The notes below the pieces were generated by a model that was not told the DNA's origin, did no database searches, and saw only the letters and a program-made list of their open reading frames with translations. From Sandarakinorhabdus sp. AAP62 (lineage in GTDB: Bacteria; Pseudomonadota; Alphaproteobacteria; Sphingomonadales; Sphingomonadaceae), in the NCBI RefSeq assembly GCF_000331225.1, contig NZ_ANFY01000006.1, positions 1 through 64,000 of the forward strand: 64,000 nt of DNA, given 5' to 3'. The translations under genes were made by a program, and so were the position numbers. Positions within the stretch are counted from its first letter, which is position 1, and each line of letters starts with the position of its first letter. Positions 9,352-18,324 of this stretch are shown here, in pieces.

Positions 9352-9558
9352 CTAAGGGCGCACGCGCTGGGACGTGGAGCGCACCCGCCGGCTCATCAGC
9401 CAGTCGTCGATATCAGCTTGAATGTAGATGATCCGCCTGCCGAGCCGGCAGAAAACTGGACCCTGGCCCGTGCCCCTCATCTTCTCGAGGGTCGACCGCG
9501 CCAAGCCCAACCGTGCGGCGGCGGCATCGGTATCATAGACAATGTGGTCGTCGAACAT
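9352..9558 (-). CDS. AlpA-family excisionase/transcriptional regulator (HTH_17)
   Basis: 68 residues. The helix-turn-helix lies at about 10-35 (DAAAARLGLARSTLEKMR), followed by the short wing and the motif DIDDWLMSRR that ends most AlpA/excisionase-type proteins. AlpA of P4-like elements activates int expression and may act as recombination directionality factor. It is the first gene of the alpA-primase-helicase operon and is divided from the upstream gene by about 110 bases that probably hold its promoter. Role is inferred from family and position. Confidence 0.85.
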   Translation of the reverse strand: MFDDHIVYDTDAAAARLGLARSTLEKMRGTGQGPVFCRLGRRIIYIQADIDDWLMSRRVRSTSQRVRP

Positions 9559-9668
9559 GTTGTACTCCCTGCGATTGGTCGGGCCGGCTTGGCGCGACGC
9601 AGGGAAACATGGTCAGAGCTTGCCACAGAAAAAACGGAAATCTGGGGGTCAAAAACGAGCAATCGGGT
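9559..9668. promoter_or_regulatory. alpA upstream region with wide AT-rich inverted repeat
   Basis: Between the 426-residue gene and alpA. AAAAAACGG at 9629-9637 and CCGTTTTTT at 9672-9680 form an inverted repeat with a 34-base spacer. The right arm covers the last codons of the upstream gene. On the minus strand the left arm ends in a T run, so it could weakly terminate the upstream transcript or be a regulator site. The long loop makes a classical terminator doubtful. Confidence 0.3.
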
Positions 9669-10949
9669 TTACCGTTTTTTGGGCCTGCCACCGTCACCCC
9701 ATGCCGAGAAACGTGGCTGCCTGGTAAACTTTCCCCTTAAGACCTTGTATTGATAGGCATTAAGACCAAACTTCCGCATGACGATCACCCTGAGCTCGTC
9801 CCTCGTTTTCCAGTCGGGCTCATGGGTTTCGAAGATCATCTCGAGCCAGCGTCGTGCAGCCTCGAGGTCGGGGGTTTCCCGTTTTCCAGCGGGGTTCCCG
9901 ATGCCCAAGTGCTTGTCCAGCCAATGACGCCCGTCTCTGTCGGGGGCCGGCCCAAGCTTCTCACGCAAGAACCGCAGCGCAAGAGCCTCGGTGATTTGAG
10001 GCGAGCCATCGCCAGCAATGGGAGGAGTTCTGGACCGAGCGCAAAGCTCAACCGGCAACCCGCTATCATCGACGATCCAAGCCAGTTCAGCTTGCGCTGG
10101 AAGCAAAGGGCCATCCAGTGTCTGCTCTGGTCCTCCCTGTTCGCCATTCACCAACTGCCCCTTCAGCGGACAATTGACCGGATCAAACCGATGGCCCCAG
10201 CTACACCACTCCATCTCGAGACACAGGCGATGATGCGCGAGGCTAAGGCCCTTGCCCGATGCGATCTCCTCCCTGAACTCCTCAATCGTGAAGGCGCGCC
10301 CGTAGGTCTCCCAGGTGAGTGCTTCGAGGACGTCGATCCAGTCGCCGTCTAGCCGCGGCGCTGCGGGATCAAATTCTGCAAGCGGGAAAACCCTCATCAA
10401 GTCTCCGCTCGCAAAGCGCAGTGCGCTCCACTCCAATCGAAGCTGAGGGTTCGGCGCCCACCAAGATCCACGCTCGGAAAAGCGAAACTCGCCGTTGCCC
10501 CAGAAATGCCATGGGATCACCTGGCGCGAGGCGTGGGGACCTCCCTCCCGATCACCATAAGCCACAATATCTTCAGTGCGGAGAGCAAGCCTCAGCGTCT
10601 CTTCTGCCTCAATGCCGTACAGATCATCCGGATGATGATGCGGGTGTGCTTCCAGTAACGCGAGAGCAGCCTTTGCCTGCTCCTCATAAGGCAAGCTCTC
10701 GTCCTTCAATCGCGCAATGACCCCCGCCACGATACCGAGGTCGCGTGTCGCAATCCACGCCAGCGCTTCGGGCAGGCCCCAATAGCCTCCATTCCAGGCC
10801 TTTTCGAATGGATCGACATCTCGCCCCTCAAGCGCAAGCGGGTGCTGTGCAATTGGCGCCGGCGCACCGTCGCTCGCTTCGCCTGCTCCCGGCGGCGAAC
10901 CAAGACCATTCTCCGACCCTTTTCGATCGCCTGTCGTGTTGCGTTGCAT
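9669..10949 (-). CDS. Hypothetical protein of integrative element, family not recognised
   Basis: 426 residues, rich in Trp (WHFWGNGEFRF, ERGSWWAPNP) and acidic residues, with no signal peptide, membrane segment or enzyme motif that I recognise. The C-terminus is basic (ends in RPKKR) and, at about 370-420, could be a small DNA-binding helical unit (DELRVIVMRKFGL). AAGGCAGGG precedes the ATG at good spacing. It sits between the integrase and alpA, on the same strand, 45 bases from the integrase stop. Position suggests an accessory replication or mobilisation role, but that is only inference. Confidence 0.7.
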   Translation of the reverse strand: MQRNTTGDRKGSENGLGSPPGAGEASDGAPAPIAQHPLALEGRDVDPFEKAWNGGYWGLPEALAWIATRDLGIVAGVIARLKDESLPYEEQAKAALALLEAHPHHHPDDLYGIEAEETLRLALRTEDIVAYGDREGGPHASRQVIPWHFWGNGEFRFSERGSWWAPNPQLRLEWSALRFASGDLMRVFPLAEFDPAAPRLDGDWIDVLEALTWETYGRAFTIEEFREEIASGKGLSLAHHRLCLEMEWCSWGHRFDPVNCPLKGQLVNGEQGGPEQTLDGPLLPAQAELAWIVDDSGLPVELCARSRTPPIAGDGSPQITEALALRFLREKLGPAPDRDGRHWLDKHLGIGNPAGKRETPDLEAARRWLEMIFETHEPDWKTRDELRVIVMRKFGLNAYQYKVLRGKFTRQPRFSAWGDGGRPKKR

Positions 10950-10994
10950 TGCCCTGCCTTTCCGCGAGCAATGCTAACCCTCCTTGTGTTCCTC

Positions 10995-12263
10995 TCAAAG
11001 CGTCCTACGGCGCAGCGGCACGACATTCGCGCCTTGCGGCGTCGGCGCCATCAGCCCGAGCACGTGCACGGCCCAGGCGTCGAGCGCGGCCCGCTTCTCG
11101 TCTGACCAATGATGGCGCTGGTAGATCCCGGCTACCCCGCCCTTGGCCCCGCTCACGTGATTGAGCACCGCCTCTGTAACCTCGAACCGCGTGCCAAGGC
11201 GCTGCAGCCCGGTCGCCAGTGTCCGCCGCAGGTCATGAATCCGATATTGCAGCATCTCGACCTCATCAGGGTCACCGCCGGCATTGGCCGCCTCGATCTT
11301 CATCTGCTGCAATGCCAGCTCATCCAGCCTCCGCTTGGCCTTTGAGAACCCGCTCGGCGCCGTCTTGCCCGTGGTCGAGAACACCAGGCCTTTGCGCTTC
11401 GGTCCGAGGGCCTCGATGATCTGCCGCGCCGGCAGGCTGAGCGGTACGATGTGCGCGACATTGTTCTTGGCGCGAGCAACCGGCAGGGTCCACACGCCAG
11501 CTGCGAGGTCGATCTCCTGCCAGTCCATGGCCGCCACCTCCTCCCGGCGCGCACCGGTCAGGATCAGCAGGCGATACATCGGCCCGAACGGCATCGGCAT
11601 CTGCTCGGCCGCAAGCCACACCGCCCGCAGTTCCGCATCGGTCAGCACCCTGTCGCGGGATTTCAGGGTGGCGGGGCCGCTCATCAGCACCATCGGCGAG
11701 TGCTCGAGGTCGCCGCGCTCGACCGCCCATTTGAACATCCGCCGCAGCGTCGCGAACGTCAGCCGTGCGGCACCCGGCCGATCGGCCAGCCGATCCATGA
11801 TCAGCGCAATGTCGCGGCGCTTCACTTGGGAGAGCGCATAGCCCTTCCAGCCCGGCACGAAGTGCAGTTTGAGCACAGCCGCCCCGTCCCGCCACGAGGA
11901 CGGCCAGTGGATCTTCAGGTAGCGATTGGTGAACGCGTCGACATAGGCCTCGATCTCGAGCGAGACCGCGTCCTGGCGCCGGCGGCGCTCCTCGAGCAGC
12001 GGATCTTCACCGCGGTCAACCATGGTGGCAAGACGCCGGCCTTCAGTGCGGGCCTGCTCGACCGTCCAGGGTTCGCCGTGGACCCCGATGGTGAACCGCC
12101 GCGAGCGCGCTTCGCGGCCGCCAACCCGATACTGGAAGACATAGGTGCGGCGCCCGGCCGGCGAAACTTTCAGCCCAAAACCTTTCAGCGCCTCGTCCCA
12201 AAGGAACTGGTCGCGCGCGATCGGCGCTGTCCCTTCGACCAGTTTCTTGGTGAGTTTTGGCAT
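10995..12263 (-). CDS. Tyrosine recombinase/integrase, P4 family (DUF4102 arm-binding domain)
   Basis: 422 residues from the ATG at 12263; an in-frame GTG eight codons upstream is less likely. The N-terminal arm-type DNA-binding domain (DUF4102, about 5-90) is followed by a core-binding domain and the catalytic domain. Catalytic residues are R239 (TGARREEV), H343 and R346 (HDLRR), H369 (LNHVSG) and nucleophile Y381 (GIYQRHHW). It integrates and excises the element at the tRNA-Lys 3' end. The att core starts about 140 bases upstream of the start codon, the usual int-att layout. Confidence 0.95.
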   Translation of the reverse strand: MPKLTKKLVEGTAPIARDQFLWDEALKGFGLKVSPAGRRTYVFQYRVGGREARSRRFTIGVHGEPWTVEQARTEGRRLATMVDRGEDPLLEERRRRQDAVSLEIEAYVDAFTNRYLKIHWPSSWRDGAAVLKLHFVPGWKGYALSQVKRRDIALIMDRLADRPGAARLTFATLRRMFKWAVERGDLEHSPMVLMSGPATLKSRDRVLTDAELRAVWLAAEQMPMPFGPMYRLLILTGARREEVAAMDWQEIDLAAGVWTLPVARAKNNVAHIVPLSLPARQIIEALGPKRKGLVFSTTGKTAPSGFSKAKRRLDELALQQMKIEAANAGGDPDEVEMLQYRIHDLRRTLATGLQRLGTRFEVTEAVLNHVSGAKGGVAGIYQRHHWSDEKRAALDAWAVHVLGLMAPTPQGANVVPLRRRTL

Positions 12264-12404
12264 GCCGGCCCCGATTTCAGTAAGCACCTAGTAAGCACGA
12301 GAATGCCAATTCCAGCATACGCCGTCAAGCTCGATACGATTAAGCCATTGTAATATCACACTCAATCCAACTCGGGGAAACTGCCGGAAACACCCGAGTC
12401 CTAA

Positions 12405-12449
12405 CTCTTAATCAGCGGGTCCCAGGTTCGAGCCCTGGTGCGTCCACCA
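12405..12449 (+). repeat. att site: 3' fragment of tRNA-Lys(CTT) gene
   Basis: The sequence from the anticodon loop (CTCTTAA) through the variable loop, T arm (CCAGG-TTCGAGC-CCTGG at 12422-12438), acceptor strand and CCA (12447-12449) matches the 3' part of a tRNA-Lys with anticodon CTT. Upstream bases do not form the 5' half, D arm or complete anticodon stem, so this is not a working tRNA. Such partial copies are made when a tyrosine integrase uses a tRNA 3' end as attB. Orientation places the intact tRNA at the far left end of the element, outside the window. Confidence 0.85.
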
Positions 12450-12469
12450 CCTTCTCATCCCAATATTGA

Positions 12470-13750
12470 TCAACCCGCGCGATCGCGCAGGGCGTACCAG
12501 AGCATGCCGAGCACGTGTAGTGGGCCGCGCAGAAGCGCCCCGCCGGGGAAGCCCGGCGGGGCCACGGAAGCGAACTGGGCGAAACGGGTTTCGTCGCCAA
12601 GGGCGGCTTCGGCGAGCAGGGCACCGCCCAGGGTGGAGAGAACCGCGCCCTGCCCTGAATAGCCGTGCGCCCACAGGACAGGGCCATCGCGGCCGATGTC
12701 GGGCAGGCGGCTGCGGGTGATCGAAACAAGGCCGCCCCACGCATGGGCGATGCCGACCCCGGCCAGCATCGGGAAACTGCGTTCCAGGAAGGGTCGCACG
12801 AAGGCGGCCATGTCGGCCGGGGGGCGCGGGCTGTAGCGTTCGCCGCCGCCGAACATCAGCCGGCCATCGGCCGTGCGGCGGAAATAATTGACGACGAAGC
12901 GGCTGTCGCTCACCGCCTGGTTGCCGGGAATGAGGGCAGCGCCGCCATCGGGCAGCACGTCGGTGGTAACGATATAGTTGGCAATCGGCATGATGCGGCT
13001 GTGCACACGGGCATTGAGCGGGCCGAGCAGTGCGTCGCCCGCCATGATGGCCTGGGCGGCGGTAACACGGCCAGCCGCCGTCTGCAGCACGACGCCCCCT
13101 GTCCGCTGTTCGAGCCGGCTCACCGGGCTGTGCTCGTGCAGGCACGCGCCGGCCGCCGCCGCAGCGCGGGCGAGGCCAAGCGTGTAGTTCAGCGTGTGGA
13201 AATGGCCGCCACCGGCATCGAGCATGGCGCCATGACTGGGGCTGGCCACCGCCGCTTGCGCCGCCGGCGCATCCAGAACCGACAGGCCGTAATGGCCGAG
13301 CTTTGCCGCCGCCTCTGCATCGCGGGCGAAATCATCAAGGTCGCGCTGGCGCACGGCGGTGGTGAGATGCCCGGTGAGCGCCAGGTCGCAATCGATGCCG
13401 TGGCGCGCCACCAGATCGACCACCAGGTCGCGGGCCGAAAGGGCGAGGTGGAACAGGGCGCCGCCCTGCTCTGCCCCGAAACGCGTCACCAGATCGGCCG
13501 CGCCCAGCCGAAGACCGGGGATGATCTGCCCGCCGTTGCGGCCCGACGCACCGTGGCCGATGCGCGCCGCTTCCAGCAGCACCACGCTGGCGCCGCGCTG
13601 CGCCAGGTGCAGCGCTGCCGAAAGCCCGGTGGCGCCGCCGCCGATGATGGCGACATCAGCGTGGCAATCGCCGGCCAGCACGGCGTGGACGGGCGCGGCG
13701 TGGGCCGTCGCCGCATACCAGCTCTGCGCGAAGGCGGGGCTGTCGCTCAC
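12470..13750 (-). CDS. puuB: FAD-dependent oxidoreductase, gamma-glutamylputrescine oxidase type
   Basis: 426 residues, DAO-fold flavoprotein. The FAD-binding Rossmann motif is GGGATG near 37-42, followed by a GASGRNGGQ segment typical of PuuB and related N-alkylamine oxidases. In the Puu pathway it oxidises gamma-glutamylputrescine to gamma-glutamyl-aminobutyraldehyde with release of ammonia and H2O2. Last gene of the nine-gene operon; its start overlaps the puuA stop (ATGA). No terminator is evident before the att site 20 bases downstream. Assignment rests on family plus the puuA/puuD context. Confidence 0.85.
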   Translation of the reverse strand: MSDSPAFAQSWYAATAHAAPVHAVLAGDCHADVAIIGGGATGLSAALHLAQRGASVVLLEAARIGHGASGRNGGQIIPGLRLGAADLVTRFGAEQGGALFHLALSARDLVVDLVARHGIDCDLALTGHLTTAVRQRDLDDFARDAEAAAKLGHYGLSVLDAPAAQAAVASPSHGAMLDAGGGHFHTLNYTLGLARAAAAAGACLHEHSPVSRLEQRTGGVVLQTAAGRVTAAQAIMAGDALLGPLNARVHSRIMPIANYIVTTDVLPDGGAALIPGNQAVSDSRFVVNYFRRTADGRLMFGGGERYSPRPPADMAAFVRPFLERSFPMLAGVGIAHAWGGLVSITRSRLPDIGRDGPVLWAHGYSGQGAVLSTLGGALLAEAALGDETRFAQFASVAPPGFPGGALLRGPLHVLGMLWYALRDRAG

Positions 13751-15093
13751 ACCTTCAGCAGCAAATGGTCACGCTCCCAGCTGCTAATCACGCCCTGGAA
13801 GGCTTCCAGTTCGGCGGCCTTGATGGTGGTGAAGCTGCGGAAGAAATAATCGCCCAGCAGCGCCCGCACCGGATCGCAATCGTTGAAGCGTTCCAGCGCT
13901 TCTTCCAGGCTGCGCGGCAGGGTGCGTTCGAAATTATAGGCGTTGCCCGAGGTCTTGGGCGATGGCTCCAGTTCCTCGGTCATGCCCAGATAGCCGGCGA
14001 TCAGCGTTGCGGTCATCGCCAGATAGGGGTTGGCATCGGCGCCGGGCAGGCGGTTTTCCACCCGGCGGTTGTGGCGATCGGTGATCGGCACGCGTAGGCC
14101 GCAACTGCGGTTGTCGCTGCCCCACTGCACGTTGATCGGCGCGCCATGATCGGGGCGCATGCGGCGGAAGCTGTTGACATTGGGGGCAAACATCGGCGCC
14201 AGCGCTGGCAGGTAACCCTGCAGGCCGCCGACGAAATGGCGGAACAGCGGCGCATCGCTGCCATTGGCGTTGGCGAACAGATTATGGCCATCGGCCAGAT
14301 CGACCACCGATGTGTGCAGGTGCATGGCGCTGCCCGGCTGATGCTCCATCGGCTTGGCCATGAAGGTGGCATAAACGCCGTGCTTCAACGCCACCTGCCG
14401 CACGATGCGTTTGAACAGCATCACCTGATCGGCCACCCGCACCGGATCGCCGTGGACGAAGTTGATCTCCAGCTGGGCGGTGCCGGCTTCGTGGATCATC
14501 GTGTCGAGGTTCAGCTCGGCGGCCTCGGCATATTCATAGATCGCCTCGATCAGATCCTCATGCTCGGTGATGGCTTCCAGGCCATAGGGCTGGGAGGAGG
14601 TTTCGGCGCGGCCCGACCGGCCCGCAGGGGGCGTGAGCGGGATATCGGGATCGGGGTTGGGCGCCGTAAGGTAGAATTCCAGTTCCGGCGCCATCACCGG
14701 CTGCCAGCCCTTGTCCGCATAGAGCGCCACCACCCGTTTCAGCAGGTGGCGCGGCGAGGAGGCCCAGGGGGTGCCATCGCTGTGATGGGCATCGGCGAAC
14801 ACATAGGCGGTGGGCGTCTTGAAGCCCGGCGCCACGCACAGGGTGGTGGGATCAAGCCGCAGCACCATGTCCGGATCGGAAAAGGCCTCCACATGTTCAT
14901 CGACATCGGCATATTCGCCGGTGATCGTCAGCGAGAAGATCGACGATGGCAGGCGCAGCGCGTTGTTGCGGGAAAACTGCACCAGCTTGGCGGCCGGGAA
15001 CACCTTGCCGCGCAACACGCCGTTCATGTCGGGCACCAGGCATTCCACTTCGGAAATGCCCTTGTCGCGAACCCAGTCACCAATATCGGCCAT
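13747..15093 (-). CDS. puuA: Gamma-glutamylputrescine synthetase (glutamine synthetase family)
   Basis: About 448 residues with the GS beta-grasp N-terminus and catalytic C-terminal barrel. Recognisable are the MHLHTS histidine motif and the ANPYLAM segment near the C-terminus. PuuA ligates glutamate to putrescine with ATP. Two ATGs are adjacent (15096, 15093); AGGGAGG at 15099-15105 fits the second. It lies 11 bases after the aminotransferase stop and its stop overlaps puuB (ATGA). A second GS-family gene opens the same operon. The one next to puuB is taken here as PuuA proper; the two roles could be swapped. Confidence 0.85.
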   Translation of the reverse strand: MADIGDWVRDKGISEVECLVPDMNGVLRGKVFPAAKLVQFSRNNALRLPSSIFSLTITGEYADVDEHVEAFSDPDMVLRLDPTTLCVAPGFKTPTAYVFADAHHSDGTPWASSPRHLLKRVVALYADKGWQPVMAPELEFYLTAPNPDPDIPLTPPAGRSGRAETSSQPYGLEAITEHEDLIEAIYEYAEAAELNLDTMIHEAGTAQLEINFVHGDPVRVADQVMLFKRIVRQVALKHGVYATFMAKPMEHQPGSAMHLHTSVVDLADGHNLFANANGSDAPLFRHFVGGLQGYLPALAPMFAPNVNSFRRMRPDHGAPINVQWGSDNRSCGLRVPITDRHNRRVENRLPGADANPYLAMTATLIAGYLGMTEELEPSPKTSGNAYNFERTLPRSLEEALERFNDCDPVRALLGDYFFRSFTTIKAAELEAFQGVISSWERDHLLLKV

Positions 15094-15104
15094 CATGGCC
15101 TCCC

Positions 15105-16478
15105 TTACAAAGCGCGCAACGCCGGCTCGGCCTCGTCCAGCGCTGCCGAAATAATAGCAACCATGCGGTCGATCTCGGCATGGCTGATGATCAGCGGCGG
15201 GCTCATCACGATCGAATCCTTGACGCCGCGCACCATCAAGCCCTTGGCAATACATATATCCCGTACCACGATTCCGGCCTTGCCGCCCCCGCCAAAACGC
15301 CGATTGGTGCCGGGTTCCGCGACGATTTCCACCGCACCGATCAGGCCCAAGCTGCGCGCCTCGCCGACCAGCGGATGCTTGGACAGTTCAGCCAGCCGCT
15401 TCGCCAGATAGGGGCCGGTGTCTTCACGGGTGCGGCGGACGAGATCCTCGCGCTCGATGATTTCGAGGTTCTTCAGCGCCACGGCCGCCGCGGTCGGGTG
15501 GCCGGAATAGGTATAGCCGTGGACGAAATCATCGGGGTTGGACTTGATCGCCGCCACGATGAAATCGGCGACACCCACTGCCGAGATCGGCAGATAGCCC
15601 GACGAAAGCCCCTTCGCCATCGTGACGAGATCCGGCGTGATGCCATAATGCTGGTGGCCAAACCACTGCCCCAGCCGGCCGAACCCGCAGATCACCTCGT
15701 CACAGCAGAGCAATATGCCATATTTGCGGCAGATGGCTTCGACGCGCGGCCAGTAGCCGGCGGGCGGGATGATGACGCCGCCGGCGCCCTGCACCGGCTC
15801 CCCGATGAAGGCCGCGACATTCTCCGGCCCGGCGGCGAGAATGGCGTCTTCCACGGCCTGCGCGGCGCGGGCGGCGAATGCGTCTTCGCTCTCATCAAAG
15901 CCATCGGCGAATTTGTAGGGCTGCATCACGTGCACGAAGCCCGGCAACAACGGCCCGCCCTGCGCATGCATCGGCGCCATGCCGCCCAGGCTCATGCCGG
16001 CGATGGTGGAGCCGTGATAGCCGTTGACGCGGCTGATGATCACCTGGCGCTGCGGTTCACCCTTCACCTGCCAATAATGGCGCGCGGTGCGGATCAGCGT
16101 GTCGATCGCCTCGCTGCCGGAGGAATTGAAGAAGATGTGGGAGAAATGCCCGCCGAGCAGCCCCGAAAGCTTGGCGGCGAGCTCCACTGTTGGCGGTGCC
16201 ACCGTCTTGAAGAAGCTGTTGTAATAGGGCAGCTCCAGCATCTGATTTTGGGCGGCTTCGGCCAATTCGGTGCGGCCATAGCCAATATTCACGCACCACA
16301 GCCCGGCCATGCCATCGAGCAGGCGCACCCCATCGCCATCGATGATGGTGCAGCCTTCGCCGCGCACGATGATGCGGCTGCCGCCCATATCCTCCACCGC
16401 CTGCCAATCCTGCTGCGGCGGCAGATGGTGCGCGACGTCCAACCGCTTGAGTTCGGCGATGTCGTAATTGCGGGTCAT
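15105..16478 (-). CDS. spuC: Class III PLP aminotransferase, putrescine/omega-amino acid:pyruvate type (SpuC-like)
   Basis: 457 residues, fold-type I aminotransferase. The PLP lysine is K289 in TMAKGLSSGY, and D260 (LCCDEVICGFG) contacts the pyridine nitrogen. SpuC-type enzymes move an amino group from putrescine or similar polyamines to pyruvate. In this operon it could also take GABA made by PuuD. Start overlaps the puuD stop (ATGA). Having both a transaminase and a gamma-glutamylation route in one operon suggests parallel routes or that it processes the GABA product. Exact substrate is not decided by sequence. Confidence 0.85.
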   Translation of the reverse strand: MTRNYDIAELKRLDVAHHLPPQQDWQAVEDMGGSRIIVRGEGCTIIDGDGVRLLDGMAGLWCVNIGYGRTELAEAAQNQMLELPYYNSFFKTVAPPTVELAAKLSGLLGGHFSHIFFNSSGSEAIDTLIRTARHYWQVKGEPQRQVIISRVNGYHGSTIAGMSLGGMAPMHAQGGPLLPGFVHVMQPYKFADGFDESEDAFAARAAQAVEDAILAAGPENVAAFIGEPVQGAGGVIIPPAGYWPRVEAICRKYGILLCCDEVICGFGRLGQWFGHQHYGITPDLVTMAKGLSSGYLPISAVGVADFIVAAIKSNPDDFVHGYTYSGHPTAAAVALKNLEIIEREDLVRRTREDTGPYLAKRLAELSKHPLVGEARSLGLIGAVEIVAEPGTNRRFGGGGKAGIVVRDICIAKGLMVRGVKDSIVMSPPLIISHAEIDRMVAIISAALDEAEPALRAL

Positions 16479-17206
16479 GCTGTAATCTCCGAATGGCCGC
16501 GCAGCGCCCGGCCGAGAATCTGGAAGAAGGTGGCGGCATCAGCATCGCTGTCGGCGGTCCATTCCGGGTGCCATTGCACGGCCAGCACGGGGGCATTGCC
16601 GATGCGGGCTGAAACGGCCTCCACCATGCCATCGGGCGCCACAGCTTCGACGGCGAGGCCGTCACCCAGCCGGGCAAGGCCCTGATAGTGGACGCTGTTG
16701 ACATGCAGCGCCATCCGCCCGTGCGCGCGCGCCAGCAGGCCACCGGGGGTGAGCGCCACATCATGGCGATGATCGAACATCTCCATGAAACCAACATCAT
16801 CGGGCGCATGGTGGTCTCTAACCTCACGGGTCAGCGTACCGCCCAGCGCGACATTGATTTCCTGCAGGCCGCGGCAGATGCCGAACAGCGGTAGCCCACG
16901 CGTCAGCACCGCCTGCACCAGCGCCGCCATCATCGCATCGCGCCCTGGATCATGCGGTGGCTCGCCCGGATGCGCCTCGCCATACAGCGATGGCTGCACG
17001 TTCGACGGGCTGCCGGTGAGCAGCACACCGTCCAGCCGGTCGATCACCTCCTCCGCCGTCATCAGATCGGGCAGCGCCGGCACCAGCAGCGCGGCACAAT
17101 CGGCATGGCGCATGGCCGCGCTCACATAACGGTTCATCACTGCCTGCGCCGGCTCCACGCCCATGGTGCGCGTGCAGCAGATGATGCCGAGAACGGGCCG
17201 GCTCAT
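16475..17206 (-). CDS. puuD: Gamma-glutamyl-gamma-aminobutyrate hydrolase
   Basis: 243 residues, class I glutamine-amidotransferase-like hydrolase. The nucleophile is C111 in FGICRGLQEINV; the His/Glu of the triad are H213 and E215 in QWHPEW. PuuD releases GABA and glutamate from gamma-glutamyl-GABA, the last step of the glutamylated putrescine route. Both ends overlap neighbours by ATGA (transporter ATPase upstream, aminotransferase downstream). Length is usual for PuuD. Confidence 0.9.
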   Translation of the reverse strand: MSRPVLGIICCTRTMGVEPAQAVMNRYVSAAMRHADCAALLVPALPDLMTAEEVIDRLDGVLLTGSPSNVQPSLYGEAHPGEPPHDPGRDAMMAALVQAVLTRGLPLFGICRGLQEINVALGGTLTREVRDHHAPDDVGFMEMFDHRHDVALTPGGLLARAHGRMALHVNSVHYQGLARLGDGLAVEAVAPDGMVEAVSARIGNAPVLAVQWHPEWTADSDADAATFFQILGRALRGHSEITA

Positions 17207-18324
17207 GACAGCAGCACCGCCGGCGAACAGGCGTGCCAGGCCAGCCAGACCTGTTCGCCCAGCGCAAAATCCTCCTGGTCCCAGCGGGTCAGGTTGGATC
17301 GCAGCGCCTTCAGTTTCTGACCGTCCGGCAGCGTCACTTCATACAGGCTCTCGCTACCCAGATAGGCGACATGGGTGATGGTGCCGGCCACCGCGTTGCG
17401 CCCGGCGGGTGCGTCGCCCAGAGCCGGCGGCGCTTCCGCCCATTTGTGCAGTTCAATCTTCTCGGGCCGCAGCGCCAGCCACAGGGTCGTGCCGGCCGCC
17501 CCCGTCACGCCATGATCGAGGAACAGCGGCTGGTCGATTCCCGCCACCGCCACCTCGGCGGACGCGGGCTCATCCACCACCAGCCGGCCTTCGAGCATGT
17601 TCACCGAACCGATGAAATCGGCGACGAAACGGCTGGCGGGGAATTCATACAGGTCAGACGGGCTGGCCACCTGTTGCAGCAGGCCGCGGTTCATCACGGC
17701 GCAGCGGTCGGCCAGGGCCAGCGCCTCGTCCTGATCATGCGTGACCATCACGAAGGTGATGCCCACCTGCGCCTGCAACTGGCAGAGTTCGGTGCGCATC
17801 GCCTCGCGCAGTTTCGCATCCAGCGCCGACAAGGGCTCATCCAGCAGCAGCACGCGCGGCCGCTTCACCAGCGCGCGGGCCAGCGCCACCCGCTGCCGCT
17901 GCCCGCCCGACAATTGGTCCGGCCGCCGGCTGCCCAGCCCGTCCAGCTTGACCAGCGCCAGCGCCTCCTCGACCCGCCGCGCGCGTTCGGCGCCGGCCAT
18001 GCCGTCCACCTTCAGGCCATATCCCACATTGTCGGCCACGCTCATGTGCGGGAACACGGCGTAATTCTGGAACACCATATTGACCGGGCGCTTGTTGGGC
18101 GGAACATTCGTGACGTCCTCGCCATCGATCAGGATGCGGCCTTCGCTTGGCACTTCGAACCCGGCGAGCATCCTGAGCAAGGTGGTCTTGCCGCAGCCGG
18201 ACGGCCCCAGCAGCGCGAAGAACTCGCCCTCGCGCACCTCCAGATTCACGTCGTCCACCGCCACCACCTTGCCATAGCACTTGGTGACGCCTTCGAAGCG
18301 GATGATGGGCAATCCCTTGGTCAT
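17203..18324 (-). CDS. potG: Polyamine ABC transporter ATP-binding protein (PotA/PotG)
   Basis: 373 residues from the ATG at 18324, chosen because it overlaps the permease stop (ATGA). Walker A is GPSGCGKT at 40-47, signature LSGGQ at 138-142, Walker B LLLDEP at about 159-164, then a C-terminal TOBE-like regulatory domain. It powers import of putrescine or spermidine through the two permeases encoded just upstream. MalK/PotA subfamily is clear; the polyamine substrate is inferred from the operon. Confidence 0.93.
   Translation of the reverse strand: MTKGLPIIRFEGVTKCYGKVVAVDDVNLEVREGEFFALLGPSGCGKTTLLRMLAGFEVPSEGRILIDGEDVTNVPPNKRPVNMVFQNYAVFPHMSVADNVGYGLKVDGMAGAERARRVEEALALVKLDGLGSRRPDQLSGGQRQRVALARALVKRPRVLLLDEPLSALDAKLREAMRTELCQLQAQVGITFVMVTHDQDEALALADRCAVMNRGLLQQVASPSDLYEFPASRFVADFIGSVNMLEGRLVVDEPASAEVAVAGIDQPLFLDHGVTGAAGTTLWLALRPEKIELHKWAEAPPALGDAPAGRNAVAGTITHVAYLGSESLYEVTLPDGQKLKALRSNLTRWDQEDFALGEQVWLAWHACSPAVLLS

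Larger units (their letters stand above)
1..12449. mobile_element. Integrative element (P4-satellite-like) with defence cargo, left end outside window
   Basis: The right boundary is a 3' fragment of tRNA-Lys(CTT) next to a P4-family integrase gene. Inward lie an AlpA-like excisionase, a Toprim primase and a D5/P4-type helicase, the usual backbone of P4-like satellites and related integrative elements. No capsid, tail or conjugation gene is seen in this part. Cargo is a DUF262/DUF1524 nuclease and hsdRMS. GC is visibly lower around 3900-7070 than in the flanking chromosome. The tRNA fragment points right, so the intact tRNA-Lys gene and the left att copy should lie left of position 1. That location is inference. 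Confidence 0.8.

Noticed and set aside
12405-12449. Possible intact tRNA-Lys
   Set aside because: No 5' acceptor strand, D arm or 5' anticodon stem upstream; only the 3' part is present, so it is an att remnant.
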